From: an uncultured Prevotella sp.
GTDB taxonomy: Bacteria > Bacteroidota > Bacteroidia > Bacteroidales > Bacteroidaceae
Assembly: GCA_946188165.1 (NCBI GenBank)
Contig: CAMHTW010000014.1
Location: 1 to 64,000, forward strand
Reading direction: 5' to 3'
DNA: 64,000 nt
Below are positions 40,278 to 49,033 of this stretch, piece after piece (position 1 is the first letter of the stretch; the number at the start of each line of letters is the position of its first letter). A model generated the notes under the pieces. It worked only from the letters and a program-made list of their open reading frames with translations, searched no databases and had not been told where the DNA came from. The translations under genes and the position numbers were made by a program.

Positions 40278-40299
40278 TGTCGAATGCATTAAAGATGTT

Positions 40300-40308
40300 G
40301 CAAAGGTA
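40300..40308 (-). promoter_or_regulatory. Promoter -7 box of the exported protein gene
   Basis: TACCTTTGC on the minus strand; it favours the ATG at 40277 over that at 40289. Confidence 0.55.
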
Positions 40309-40493
40309 ATGTAAATTGAGCAAAAAGCAAAACAAATTATGCTTTATTTACAATGCGAGTTATGAAAATCATAGAAACACCGAAATCAATTCGCCAACAT
40401 CTTGAAGAACGATGTCACCAAATAAACCCGTTTTCAAAAAACATGTCAAAAAACTTGGGTGAGATATTACTAGTTGCGTAGTCCGTCCCTACG

Positions 40494-40530
40494 ATTGCAA
40501 CGCCACACTTCGATCTTTACTCGAAGAACT
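40494..40530 (+). repeat. Family 2 repeat, intergenic
   Basis: TTGCAACGCCACACTTCGAT then CTTTACTCGAAG: the conserved prefix plus a hairpin CTTCGA/TCGAAG. Compared with the copy at 38838, one stem pair has changed on both sides (C-G to T-A), so the pairing is kept. Confidence 0.75.
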
Positions 40531-40533
40531 GCC

Positions 40534-40596
40534 AGTTCGTTCCTTACGGACTGAGAGTCCGAAGCCTACGGACTAAGAGTCTGAGTACGTCGGACT
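40534..40596 (+). repeat. Three 22-bp palindromic units (family 3), intergenic
   Basis: Units begin at 40534, 40556 and 40578, each starting AGT and ending CGGACT; the middle one, AGTCCGAAGCCTACGGACT, is nearly the unit found three times at 23045. The remaining part of the 364-bp gap 40290-40653 shows no gene. Confidence 0.8.
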
Positions 40597-40653
40597 AAAT
40601 GCGAGGCTTCTTGGTGTTTTGAGCGCAAAAAGCAAGGACATTCATCAAACATC

Positions 40654-41280
40654 TTACAACTGACCTGCTTCTACCATCAGCACCACACGTTCTGTAAGGC
40701 GGTCAATGCCCTCAGGGTCGTACTCCTTCTTGAGCGAAGCGCCAAAGGCCCAGGCAAAAGCTTGATAGAAACCGGCACGTACAGGTCCAAGAAAAGCTTG
40801 GATCAGTTCGTAACCTGACGAATGGCTTTCACGGTAAATCAGTTTGATGAGCAACTTACCTTGCGAATAGGTCAATTTCTTCATACGAGGCTTATATTCC
40901 TGCATGATGCTCTTCTCCACACGTTTCATGTGTTCCTCCTTCGCCTTTTTATTAGGCAGCGTCTCCAGATATTCAGCAGTCTCCATCATAATCATGTTGG
41001 CCTCCTTGGCGATGGGCAGCACCGTCTTCACGTTCTTTACCAATCGCGTGTACGCCTGCGCCTGACGCTTGCTGCTGAACTCTACAGGTGGAAACACATA
41101 CACATTGTTCATCTCCATGTATTGAATGCTGTCGCCTCCCTCCAGCACTTTACCCACCTTCACGGTAGGCACAAAGGTTGGACTGTCCATATCGACAGCC
41201 TCAGGGTGCTTGTTTTTCTGGGCCAATACACTTTGTGCGATAGCCAGAAACGCTAATATCATCAATACATATCGTTTCAT
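40654..41280 (-). CDS. DUF4294 family exported protein
   Basis: 208 residues. A signal peptide (about 1-20, MKRYVLMILAFLAIAQSVLA) is followed by the DUF4294 core: VYVFPPVEFSSKRQAQAYTRLVKNV, EANMIMMETAEYLETLPNKK and MKKLTYSQGKLLIKLIYRE. The family is restricted to Bacteroidetes and has no established function. A promoter box lies at 41296-41304. Length is normal. Confidence 0.85.
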   Translation of the reverse strand: MKRYVLMILAFLAIAQSVLAQKNKHPEAVDMDSPTFVPTVKVGKVLEGGDSIQYMEMNNVYVFPPVEFSSKRQAQAYTRLVKNVKTVLPIAKEANMIMMETAEYLETLPNKKAKEEHMKRVEKSIMQEYKPRMKKLTYSQGKLLIKLIYRESHSSGYELIQAFLGPVRAGFYQAFAWAFGASLKKEYDPEGIDRLTERVVLMVEAGQL

Positions 41281-41295
41281 TGCTCCTAAATCGCG

Positions 41296-41304
41296 GCAAA
41301 GATA
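41296..41304 (-). promoter_or_regulatory. Promoter -7 box of the DUF4294 gene
   Basis: TATCTTTGC on the minus strand, 16 bp from the ATG at 41280. Confidence 0.55.
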
Positions 41305-41452
41305 GTGTAAACTAACCGAAAATCAAAATAAATTAGGTTTTTTTACGACACTATTTGGCCCTTTGACGTACTTTTGTCGCAAAACACGTTGCGTGTCGCT
41401 ACAAAGCACGAAGAAAAACATGAAATTAGTTGGAACGAGACGAAATTCGCCG

Positions 41453-41461
41453 TAACTTTGC
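41453..41461 (+). promoter_or_regulatory. Promoter -7 box of the TssD-like pair
   Basis: TAACTTTGC, about 60 bp before the ATG at 41524; the leader is AT-rich. Confidence 0.55.
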
Positions 41462-41523
41462 AGCAACAAAAGATAAAAACAACAACAGTATTAACAATTT
41501 AAATTTAAGAAAGGAAACAAATT

Positions 41524-41916
41524 ATGGCAAAGACTCCAGTAGCAATGAAAATTGACGGTTACAAAGATCGTGAAGTATTGAAGGTAACCTATGAATACGA
41601 ACAGGAAACTGATGTAGAGGGTCAGATGTCTGGCATTCCCCGTGGTGGTAAGATTCAAGTTCGCGTCAAGGCACTGAACGACGGAACACCCGACCTGATG
41701 GCATGGATGGTAGAACGCAACCTGCCAAAGAACGGCAGCATCGAGTTTCTAGAGACCAAGACTGGTAAGGCTATGAAGTCCATCAAGTTTACCAACGGCT
41801 ATTGCGTCGACTTCGAGGAGAAGTGGGAAGACAAGGTGGGTCACTACGAGGAGATTCAGATCACCTGTAAGCAAATAGAGGTCGGCTCCGTCAAGTTCGA
41901 GAACGAGTGGGCATGA
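41524..41916 (+). CDS. TssD/Hcp-like protein of the Bacteroidetes type, copy 1
   Basis: 130 residues. The pattern of a short first strand (KIDGYKDREVLKVTYEYEQ), an RVK strand after GIPRGGKIQV, GSIEFLETKTGKAMKSIKF, GYCVDFEEKWED and the C-terminal EEIQITCKQIEVGSVKFENEW is that of the Hcp/TssD tube proteins of Bacteroidetes type VI secretion systems. No other type VI gene is in the window. Copy 2 follows after 121 bp, and a terminator lies after it. It may be a tube or effector-carrier subunit working with a system elsewhere, or have taken another role. Confidence 0.7.
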   Translation: MAKTPVAMKIDGYKDREVLKVTYEYEQETDVEGQMSGIPRGGKIQVRVKALNDGTPDLMAWMVERNLPKNGSIEFLETKTGKAMKSIKFTNGYCVDFEEKWEDKVGHYEEIQITCKQIEVGSVKFENEWA

Positions 41917-41929
41917 CGCTACGACAGTT

Positions 41930-41990
41930 AAGAATTAAGAATTAAATAATAAGAGTTAAGAAATAAGAATTAACAGCAATTATTGAGAGT
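41930..41990 (+). repeat. AT-rich TTAAGAATTAAG-type repeats between the TssD-like genes
   Basis: About five imperfect units of TTAAGAAT between the two paralogues. No gene or terminator is visible, so the two TssD-like genes are probably cotranscribed. Confidence 0.55.
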
Positions 41991-42037
41991 TAGTATTTAA
42001 AAAGTATATTAATTAAAGATAAGAAAGGAAACAAGAT

Positions 42038-42436
42038 ATGGCAGAGAATGTAACACCGGTAATCCTGAAGGTTAAGGATTTCGAGAATCGTGAAGTATTG
42101 ATGGTCGACTACAAGTTCAATCAGGCCACAGATCGTGAGGGACAGATTGCGGGTATCCCCCGTGGTGGTCGCCTTAAGGTTCGTGTCAAGGCCATGAACG
42201 ACGGCAACAGTCAACTGCTGCAGTGGATGCTCGCTCCCAACGACCCACGCGACTTCACCGTCACGTTCCAGAACACGGTCGATGGTTCGACGATGAAGGA
42301 ACTGAAGGGCACAGGTTGCTACTGCGTGAACTACAAGGAGAACTGGGAGGACGGCCAGGAGCACTACGAGGAGATAGAAATCGTATGTCAGAAGCTCGAA
42401 AACGGTCCCGTAGGTTTCTCCAACCCCTGGAAGTAA
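42038..42436 (+). CDS. TssD/Hcp-like protein of the Bacteroidetes type, copy 2
   Basis: 132 residues, a tandem paralogue of the protein at 41524. Shared blocks are NREVLMVDYKFNQATDREGQ, AGIPRGGRLKVRVKAMNDG, GCYCVNYKENWEDG and HYEEIEIVCQKLENGPVGF. The region between conserved blocks is different (MLAPNDPRDFTVTFQNTVDG), so the pair may form a mixed tube or bind different cargo. Ends in a clear intrinsic terminator. Confidence 0.7.
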   Translation: MAENVTPVILKVKDFENREVLMVDYKFNQATDREGQIAGIPRGGRLKVRVKAMNDGNSQLLQWMLAPNDPRDFTVTFQNTVDGSTMKELKGTGCYCVNYKENWEDGQEHYEEIEIVCQKLENGPVGFSNPWK

Positions 42437-42465
42437 CCAAAGGAATAATTACTGTACGTGTGCAA

Positions 42466-42505
42466 AAGGTCGCATGGCTCAAAAGGCTATGCGACCTTGT
42501 TTGTT
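42466..42505 (+). terminator. Intrinsic terminator after the TssD-like pair
   Basis: AAGGTCGCAT (42466-42475) pairs with ATGCGACCTT (42489-42498), 10 bp without mismatch, followed by GTTTGTTTC. Confidence 0.75.
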
Positions 42506-42616
42506 TCAAATTTAGATAGCAAAAAAGTCGATAATACTGAAACTGTTGTAGAATCTTTTTACATCCCACTAAACTTTTGAGCTTCGTTTACGTCAAAAAA
42601 GTAAAACAAAGACTTA

Positions 42617-45600
42617 ATGAAGCTTCTACGACCCACTTTTCTGTTTTTTATTTGTTGTTTCGGCATACTCAGTATGTCGGCCCAAACGCCATCGCTGACA
42701 GGACGCGTGATGGACAGCGACACTAACGAGCCCCTGACGAGGGCTACAGCACAGTTGTACCGCATTGGCAGGGACACGACGTTTGTCGGCGGAACCTTTT
42801 CGGATGCACAAGGCCATTTTGCGTTCAATAATGGTGGCACAGGCTCCTACCTTCTGCGCATCTCGTTCTTAGGTTACAAGACGTCTGAACAGCGTGTCAG
42901 TCTGGCGGCAGGCCATACGCAAGCGCTCGGCAGGATAGATATGAAGCCTGATGCTATGCAACTGGATGAGGCTGTGGTAACAGCCAATTTACCTAAGATG
43001 GTTATCAAGGACGATACGGTGGTGTATAATGCCGATGCTTATCGTGTGCCAGAAGGGTCGGTCATTGAGGCTCTGGTAGAGGCGCTGCCTGGTGCCAAGA
43101 TTGATGACGACGGAAAAATCACCATCAATGGTAAGGACGTGAAACGCTTCAAACTGGACGGACGTGACTTCATGACGGGCAACAACGACGCCGTGATGAA
43201 GAACCTGCCCTCGTATGTCATTGACCAAGTGAAAGCCTATGACGAGAAGAGTGACCTAAGCCGCATGACGGGTATTGACGATGGTAACGACGACTTCGTG
43301 TTGGAATTTGTGACCAAGCGCAGCGCCAGAAAAGGTTTGCAGGCCAATCCTGACGTCGGTATTGGTACCGACAGACGCTATGGTATCCGTCTGACAGCCA
43401 TGAAACCTTTCGGCGACGTACGCTATACGTTTATGGGTAATGCCAACAACGTGAATGACCGCAACTTCAGTGGACGAGGTGGACGAGGCCGTGGCAACGG
43501 ACAAGGACAGCGTGAAACGAAGACGGGTGCATTGGACATCAGTTATGAGAAGCAGAACAAGCTGAGACTGAGTGGTCGAGTCACATGGAATCATGGCGAT
43601 ACCGACAATTGGAACCGCACGGGTTCAGAGAGTTTCGTTAACACGCGTGGTGGTGCCTTCTCGAACAGTATCAGCCAAAGTTACTCGCGTAACAACAGTT
43701 GGACGGGTAACATGAACCTGCAGTGGACCATCAATCCCATGACAACCTTGTCGTTCCGTCCTGATATCAGTTTCTCTACCAACGACAGCAGGAGTTTTTC
43801 TACCTCGGCATCATTCAATAAAAACCCTTTCGACTATGTCACCAATCCATTGAGTGATGAAGGTCTTCAGAAATTAGACGAGGACTCGTTAGTTGTCAAC
43901 AGCCGCCAGAACAAGTCGCTGAGCTATGGAGAGAACAAGAACATCAATGCACAATTACAACTGTATCGCCGAATAGGAACCAACGGTAGGAATATAGCCC
44001 TGAGCGCCAACTTTAGATATAGCGACGGCAACAACAAGAATGCCAGTCTTTCAGCCGTACATCTGTATCAGCAGAAAAACATTTGGGGTGGAGACTCTAC
44101 CTATCAGACCAACCGTTATACCCTCTCTGACAACAATAACTTGAACTATTCACTGGGAATTACCTATACGGAACCGTTGCTGACATTCAAACCGAAAGGA
44201 CAAGAGGCCCCTGCTAACGGGCAGCGGCAACGTGGTCCCTTCGGGCGTAACCAACCTCGTGGTTTCGGACAGATGGGACTATTCCTGCAACTGAACTATC
44301 GCTACGAATACAGCCATCAAAAGAATGACCCTGCCACTTACGATTTCCCCAACTATTCGGATGCAGCCTTTGAAGAAGTCCTACAGGATTATCGCGACTG
44401 GACAGCCTTGTTCGGCTATTTGGACAATCCCTATGAGAGCTACCTCAGCAACGACCTAAGCCGCTATTCAGAACGCACAGAGTATAACCATAACATCGAA
44501 GTGCAGTTACGCTACGTCCGCGAAAAGATAAATTTGAACGCAGGTATCTCTATCCTACCCCAGCGTTCCCACTTCATCCAGCAATACCTGGGACGTCCTG
44601 TTGACACCGTGCGTACAGTAACCAACATATCGCCAACGCTGAACATGCGCTACCGCTTTAATCAGCAAACTAACCTGCAGGTACAGTTCCGTGGACAGAC
44701 ACAGCAGCCCAATATTACACAATTGCTTGACATTTATGACGATACAAACCCGCTAAGCATCACGATGGGTAATCCGGGACTAAAACCATCCTTCAATTCA
44801 AACCTCCGTGTTAATTTCCAAATGATGCGACAGCCAACCCTCGTCAGTGACAGTCTTGGATTCCAAGTACCTAAGAATCAGCGTAACTGGAGTTTCAACT
44901 CCAACGCTGGATGGACGATAACCAGCAATAGCATCGGTAATATCGTGACCTATAATGAGACGACAGGTGGACGTATTTCACGGCCTGAGAACATCAACGG
45001 CAACTGGAATGCCAATTTCGGCATGGGCTTCACTATCGGACTGGATACCCTGAACCGATGGGACATCACGGGCTCTATCAATGCCACTTACTCGCACCGC
45101 GTAGGCTACGTTAATCTAAATCGTACTGCAACGCCAGATCGTAACGTGACACATACCTATAACGTCAATCCCTCAATTTCACTCAGTTTCCGTAACAAAT
45201 GGCTCAGTTTCTCGCTGAACGGACGCGCCACCTACGCACGTACTGACAATCGTCTGCAGGCTTCTAACAACCTGACAACATGGAACTTCCAATATGGTGG
45301 CAATACGAAGATTACATTCCCTTGGGGTTCGAATCTCTCTACCGATTTCCACATGTATAGCAAGCGAGGCTATGCCGATGAAACCCTGAATACCAATGAA
45401 CTGCTTTGGAATGCCCAGCTATCGCACAGCTTCCTACGTGGAAAGGTGTTGACGGTAATGTTGCAGTGGTACGACATCCTGCACGAGCAAACCAACTTCT
45501 CACGTACAGTCAATGCCAACGGCTGGCGTGACCAAGAAGTCAATGCCATTACATCGTACGCTATGCTTCACGTCAGCTATCGACTGAACCTCTTCGGAGG

Positions 45601-45736
45601 AGGTCAGAACGGACCTGGTGGACGCGGTGGTCGAGGTGGACGTCGTGGAGGCTGGGGTGAAGGCCCTGGTGGATTCGGTGGTGGCGGCGGCTTTGGAGGT
45701 GGCTTCGGAGGCGGCTTTGGAGGCGGACGTCCTTAA
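42617..45736 (+). CDS. Large outer-membrane beta-barrel protein (carboxypeptidase-regulatory-like N-domain, OMP_b-brl_3 type) with Gly/Arg-rich tail
   Basis: 1039 residues. A signal peptide (about 1-22) precedes a carboxypeptidase-regulatory-like domain (about 25-110), a TonB-plug-like region (about 115-240: PEGSVIEALVEALPG and GKDVKRFKLDGRDF) and a barrel of about 22 strands (about 250-990). No TonB box is evident and there is no SusD partner, so it is more like the TonB-independent-looking OMP_b-brl_3 group. The last 45 residues are GGRGGRGGRRGG and GGFGGG repeats beyond the expected final strand (MLHVSYRLNLF); shorter Gly/Arg-rich loops are in the barrel (about 284-300 and 538-552). Confidence 0.82.
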   Translation: MKLLRPTFLFFICCFGILSMSAQTPSLTGRVMDSDTNEPLTRATAQLYRIGRDTTFVGGTFSDAQGHFAFNNGGTGSYLLRISFLGYKTSEQRVSLAAGHTQALGRIDMKPDAMQLDEAVVTANLPKMVIKDDTVVYNADAYRVPEGSVIEALVEALPGAKIDDDGKITINGKDVKRFKLDGRDFMTGNNDAVMKNLPSYVIDQVKAYDEKSDLSRMTGIDDGNDDFVLEFVTKRSARKGLQANPDVGIGTDRRYGIRLTAMKPFGDVRYTFMGNANNVNDRNFSGRGGRGRGNGQGQRETKTGALDISYEKQNKLRLSGRVTWNHGDTDNWNRTGSESFVNTRGGAFSNSISQSYSRNNSWTGNMNLQWTINPMTTLSFRPDISFSTNDSRSFSTSASFNKNPFDYVTNPLSDEGLQKLDEDSLVVNSRQNKSLSYGENKNINAQLQLYRRIGTNGRNIALSANFRYSDGNNKNASLSAVHLYQQKNIWGGDSTYQTNRYTLSDNNNLNYSLGITYTEPLLTFKPKGQEAPANGQRQRGPFGRNQPRGFGQMGLFLQLNYRYEYSHQKNDPATYDFPNYSDAAFEEVLQDYRDWTALFGYLDNPYESYLSNDLSRYSERTEYNHNIEVQLRYVREKINLNAGISILPQRSHFIQQYLGRPVDTVRTVTNISPTLNMRYRFNQQTNLQVQFRGQTQQPNITQLLDIYDDTNPLSITMGNPGLKPSFNSNLRVNFQMMRQPTLVSDSLGFQVPKNQRNWSFNSNAGWTITSNSIGNIVTYNETTGGRISRPENINGNWNANFGMGFTIGLDTLNRWDITGSINATYSHRVGYVNLNRTATPDRNVTHTYNVNPSISLSFRNKWLSFSLNGRATYARTDNRLQASNNLTTWNFQYGGNTKITFPWGSNLSTDFHMYSKRGYADETLNTNELLWNAQLSHSFLRGKVLTVMLQWYDILHEQTNFSRTVNANGWRDQEVNAITSYAMLHVSYRLNLFGGGQNGPGGRGGRGGRRGGWGEGPGGFGGGGGFGGGFGGGFGGGRP

Positions 45737-45760
45737 CAAAGCTGACACCAACCATTTTCT

Positions 45761-48001
45761 TTATTGCCAAACGGCCTTCATGTGGTGGAGCATAGTTGTA
45801 CTCTCACCACAGGAACCCGTATGCTGAATATGTATACCACCAAAAGTGTTAGTTCCAACATTTGCACGAAGATGAACCTCGTGAGGAAGATCGGAATTGG
45901 CGGGCTGAGGTGTCGTTGTAGTAACATCAGCTGAGAACAATCCCCCGTTGAAATGGAGAGAAATGGTACAATTGGTACGATAACAAGTAGATGAAACCGG
46001 TTCCGTCAATGATGTAATCTGACCATGGTCGTAACGTACCAGATAGAAGTCTACAGCCTTGGCATGCTTTGTGGTTCGGATGATACGAAGGCCATAACCT
46101 GTGAGTGTTTGGGTATCGAATTTTAGACAAACATCCATATACTGACCTGTGGCCGAACCAAAGCCCTGACCTGCCGTCTTAGTTGGGTCAACATCGAGCG
46201 TCAACGACATATCTCCATAGGTACGTTGTATGGGCGTATACATCAGACGGGCACCACGCTGGGCTTGTAAAAGTCCCATTCCAACGGCACCATTAAAGCC
46301 TTCACCATATTCCCACATAGGCTTCTGACGACTAAATGACCAATCGTATTCTGACGTATCAGTAGGCTTAAAACCATCGACAGTCCACACACCCTCGGTA
46401 ACGATAGGTTGCCAATCACAATAGAACTGACTGAAATCGGTGTCGAGCATATCACGTTGAGGTGCACGTTTTACCTTAGTTTGGACAGCAAGGGGTTCGC
46501 CATAGTCGCTACGTTGGTGTTTGGCCTTGATGACAGCTTTTATTTCATGCTTATAATCTGTCTGGCTAACTTGCATGATGCGTTCTGGGCCAACATGACT
46601 TGTCGCTACAGGAATACCATCACGATACCAAGTGATAAGCGATTCATCACGTCTGCCTTGCAAGTCAAGTGCATAGTCTAATATAAGTTGATGACCACGT
46701 TGGACTATTCGAGGCTTCTTGACAAACTCAGGGACAGGTAATATTGAAGGTTTAACTACCAGATGACAAGCAGCCTCACGATCATTCATTGTCCTGGCAA
46801 TGATACAGAAATCAGCGGTTTCATCGGAATAATTAGCGGGAATAACGGTAAGATTACCATGATTGTCTGGTTGCAGCAGAACATAACCCTGATAGCCATG
46901 TGTAGGGGCATTCGAAGGGTACCAATGAATAGGTTCTGAGTGTTCTGAACAAGATAGTCGTAATGTATCGCGACCCGTGAGCAAGGTCGCCTCATGCTGA
47001 CTGATACCCAGAAAAGGCGGCTCGGTCAACTCATCTTTCACCCAATCCAAATAGTCAGGTTGTAGCGTGTTCTGTGGTTGTCGACTGCCAATCAGGTAGG
47101 GCTTGCCATTAAGAGTAAAGTTCTTCTGATAGCAGCGTAACCAAGGCTGAGGATAGGCTGTCCAACCAATATAGATACTATCCGATAGCGCATGATAACG
47201 ACAATCGATAAGCGTGACAGGACCACCTTGTTTGCAGAAATACATCTCGTGATTGTCACCCTTTACATTAAAATCACAGTCGACTAGCAAAACACCTTTG
47301 CCGAAAGTGCTCCAAAAGGGTTTCTGACCATAGAGGTCAAAATTGCAACGACGATAAACAGCATTACCGTTTAATGCATCATCAGTACACTCAAAATGGC
47401 AATCCTCATAATAAGAATGTTTGGCTCCATTTAGCGGATTCAAGTTAAGTCGGCTGATGAAACGTACACGCTTAGCAATCAGAGTATCGCCATGCATATA
47501 ACCCACATGAGCCTGTGTGATGGCATCGCTACGTTTTTCCCGATTAAATCGGGGATTCTTGGGGTAAACAAGGTCCACATTACAATAGTTACCCATTGTC
47601 AGATTCTCCACCTCTAACTGATTACACCAGAAGTCGAACATCGTAAAATTACCAATGGCACCCTGCGTCTGGCCACGCTGACTGGCCAGCACGACGTCCT
47701 CAGGACATTCGCCTTTTCCGATGAAATGCAGGTTATTGTACTTTACCACCATACCAAATGGTTCTCGTCCGTTCTTACCTATCCTAACAGTAGCATCGTC
47801 AGGATCATCAATCCAATAGACGCCTGGATTGATATAGACAGTCATGTTGTCACGAAAGTGGGCAACTGCATCTTGGAAAGTGTTGTAAATAAAGGAAGCA
47901 GGAACCGTTGCCTCTGCATCAATCATGATGTGAAGCGAATCAAGGCTTTGAGGCAAAGCCAATACGGGCATGAAAGCCCACAACAAAAAAAGTCGACGCA
48001 T
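45761..48001 (-). CDS. Exported pectate-lyase/pectinesterase-like beta-helix protein
   Basis: 746 residues. A signal peptide (about 1-18) precedes a right-handed beta helix (about 25-340) with pectinesterase-like features: TFQDAVAHF, TVYINPGVYWIDDP, FIGKGECPEDVVLASQRGQT, and repeated 'R.CNF', 'DCDF'. A middle domain (about 340-500) has two Ig-like units, and the C-terminal part (about 520-740) resembles a concanavalin-type sheet domain (FSQFYCDWQPIVTEGVW). It may act on pectic or similar glycans, but the catalytic residues cannot be fixed by eye. It lies 11 bp after glsB-like on the same strand and may be cotranscribed. Confidence 0.65.
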   Translation of the reverse strand: MRRLFLLWAFMPVLALPQSLDSLHIMIDAEATVPASFIYNTFQDAVAHFRDNMTVYINPGVYWIDDPDDATVRIGKNGREPFGMVVKYNNLHFIGKGECPEDVVLASQRGQTQGAIGNFTMFDFWCNQLEVENLTMGNYCNVDLVYPKNPRFNREKRSDAITQAHVGYMHGDTLIAKRVRFISRLNLNPLNGAKHSYYEDCHFECTDDALNGNAVYRRCNFDLYGQKPFWSTFGKGVLLVDCDFNVKGDNHEMYFCKQGGPVTLIDCRYHALSDSIYIGWTAYPQPWLRCYQKNFTLNGKPYLIGSRQPQNTLQPDYLDWVKDELTEPPFLGISQHEATLLTGRDTLRLSCSEHSEPIHWYPSNAPTHGYQGYVLLQPDNHGNLTVIPANYSDETADFCIIARTMNDREAACHLVVKPSILPVPEFVKKPRIVQRGHQLILDYALDLQGRRDESLITWYRDGIPVATSHVGPERIMQVSQTDYKHEIKAVIKAKHQRSDYGEPLAVQTKVKRAPQRDMLDTDFSQFYCDWQPIVTEGVWTVDGFKPTDTSEYDWSFSRQKPMWEYGEGFNGAVGMGLLQAQRGARLMYTPIQRTYGDMSLTLDVDPTKTAGQGFGSATGQYMDVCLKFDTQTLTGYGLRIIRTTKHAKAVDFYLVRYDHGQITSLTEPVSSTCYRTNCTISLHFNGGLFSADVTTTTPQPANSDLPHEVHLRANVGTNTFGGIHIQHTGSCGESTTMLHHMKAVWQ

Positions 48002-48012
48002 TCGTCAGTAGT

Positions 48013-49005
48013 TTAGCCTTTATATTTGTAAATCAGTTTATTGGCTCCAGAAGTTATCTCCAATTCATCACGATGTTCCTTGATAAAGGAGTCGATATGA
48101 CGCTTACGCTTTTCTTCCAAAATCTCGTCAACAGCAATCAAGATACCAGTCTCCTCAACATCACCAAAACCATAATTGATAGCAGTACCAAACAGTTTCA
48201 TCGTAGGTGACAAGCCCATATAAGCATTAACAAGTGGTGGAATATTATAGCCCATTTTACGGATTTCACGGTTCAAGACAAGATAGTCATCTTTAAATGT
48301 CTTGCCACAAAACAAAGCCTCTAATTCCTTGACATCCGTCTCCAATTCCAGCGGTTTCATCGGGATAATGAGATTCTCCTTGTCATCGAAATGCTTCTTG
48401 AGAAAATAGAGAATCATATCGCGTCCCTTCCGGATATAAGAAGGGTACATGGTCATCTTACCAAAGTAATACTTCACATTATGACGGATAACGGTCAGTG
48501 CTCCCAAACCATCCCATAGGTTATCGAGTGCAAACAAACTCTTGGCTCCCATACGCGATGACTGGTAAGGAAGGCTGACAAATGAACGACCCAACTCAAC
48601 CGTATAAGGGGCATATTCCTTCAAGAACTTCTCAGAGAAATGAAACATGTGACTGGTAGCCAAAATAGGCTGACCTTTCTCGTCATACTGCCAATCTGTG
48701 CCCAACAGATAGCGGTAACCGCCAATAATCTCCTCCTCCTCTGGATTCCACACGATAAGCTGTTTGTAGCAGTTCTCGCAAATGTCGAACTCGTCGATAT
48801 CCATATCCTTACCTGTTCCTCCACCAGCTTCACGGAAAGCAATCTCACGCAATCGACCTATCTCCTTCATTACATTAGGCGCGTTATGCGCTGTAATGAC
48901 ATAGATTTCATTGTTGCTCTTGTTGGTCATGCGAAGCTGCTTGTCTGGTGTCAGCTCGCTTTTGAGCAATTCCTTACTGATGGGCTGGATGATTGGTAGT
49001 TCCAT
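48013..49005 (-). CDS. GNAT-fold N-acyltransferase, GlsB/OlsB-like (glycine-lipid synthesis)
   Basis: 330 residues. The central part (about 40-230) has the autoinducer/ornithine-lipid-synthase-type GNAT features: RLREIAFREAGGGTGKDMDI, DEFDICENCYKQLIVWN, IIGGYRYLLG and ELGRSFVSLPYQSSR. In Bacteroides the GlsB N-acyltransferase makes the first acylation of glycine, next to the GlsA O-acyltransferase; the upstream gene here is a PlsC-type acyltransferase in the same order. Substrate (3-hydroxyacyl chain onto glycine) is inferred from that pairing. Confidence 0.8.
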   Translation of the reverse strand: MELPIIQPISKELLKSELTPDKQLRMTNKSNNEIYVITAHNAPNVMKEIGRLREIAFREAGGGTGKDMDIDEFDICENCYKQLIVWNPEEEEIIGGYRYLLGTDWQYDEKGQPILATSHMFHFSEKFLKEYAPYTVELGRSFVSLPYQSSRMGAKSLFALDNLWDGLGALTVIRHNVKYYFGKMTMYPSYIRKGRDMILYFLKKHFDDKENLIIPMKPLELETDVKELEALFCGKTFKDDYLVLNREIRKMGYNIPPLVNAYMGLSPTMKLFGTAINYGFGDVEETGILIAVDEILEEKRKRHIDSFIKEHRDELEITSGANKLIYKYKG

Positions 49006-49033
49006 GTTGAGATTAAAATTTGGTGTTTAGAGT

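Noticed and set aside
45120..45150. TGCAACGCCA in the outer-membrane barrel gene, similar to the family 2 prefix
   Set aside because: Only about 10 bases match and no hairpin follows; ordinary coding sequence.
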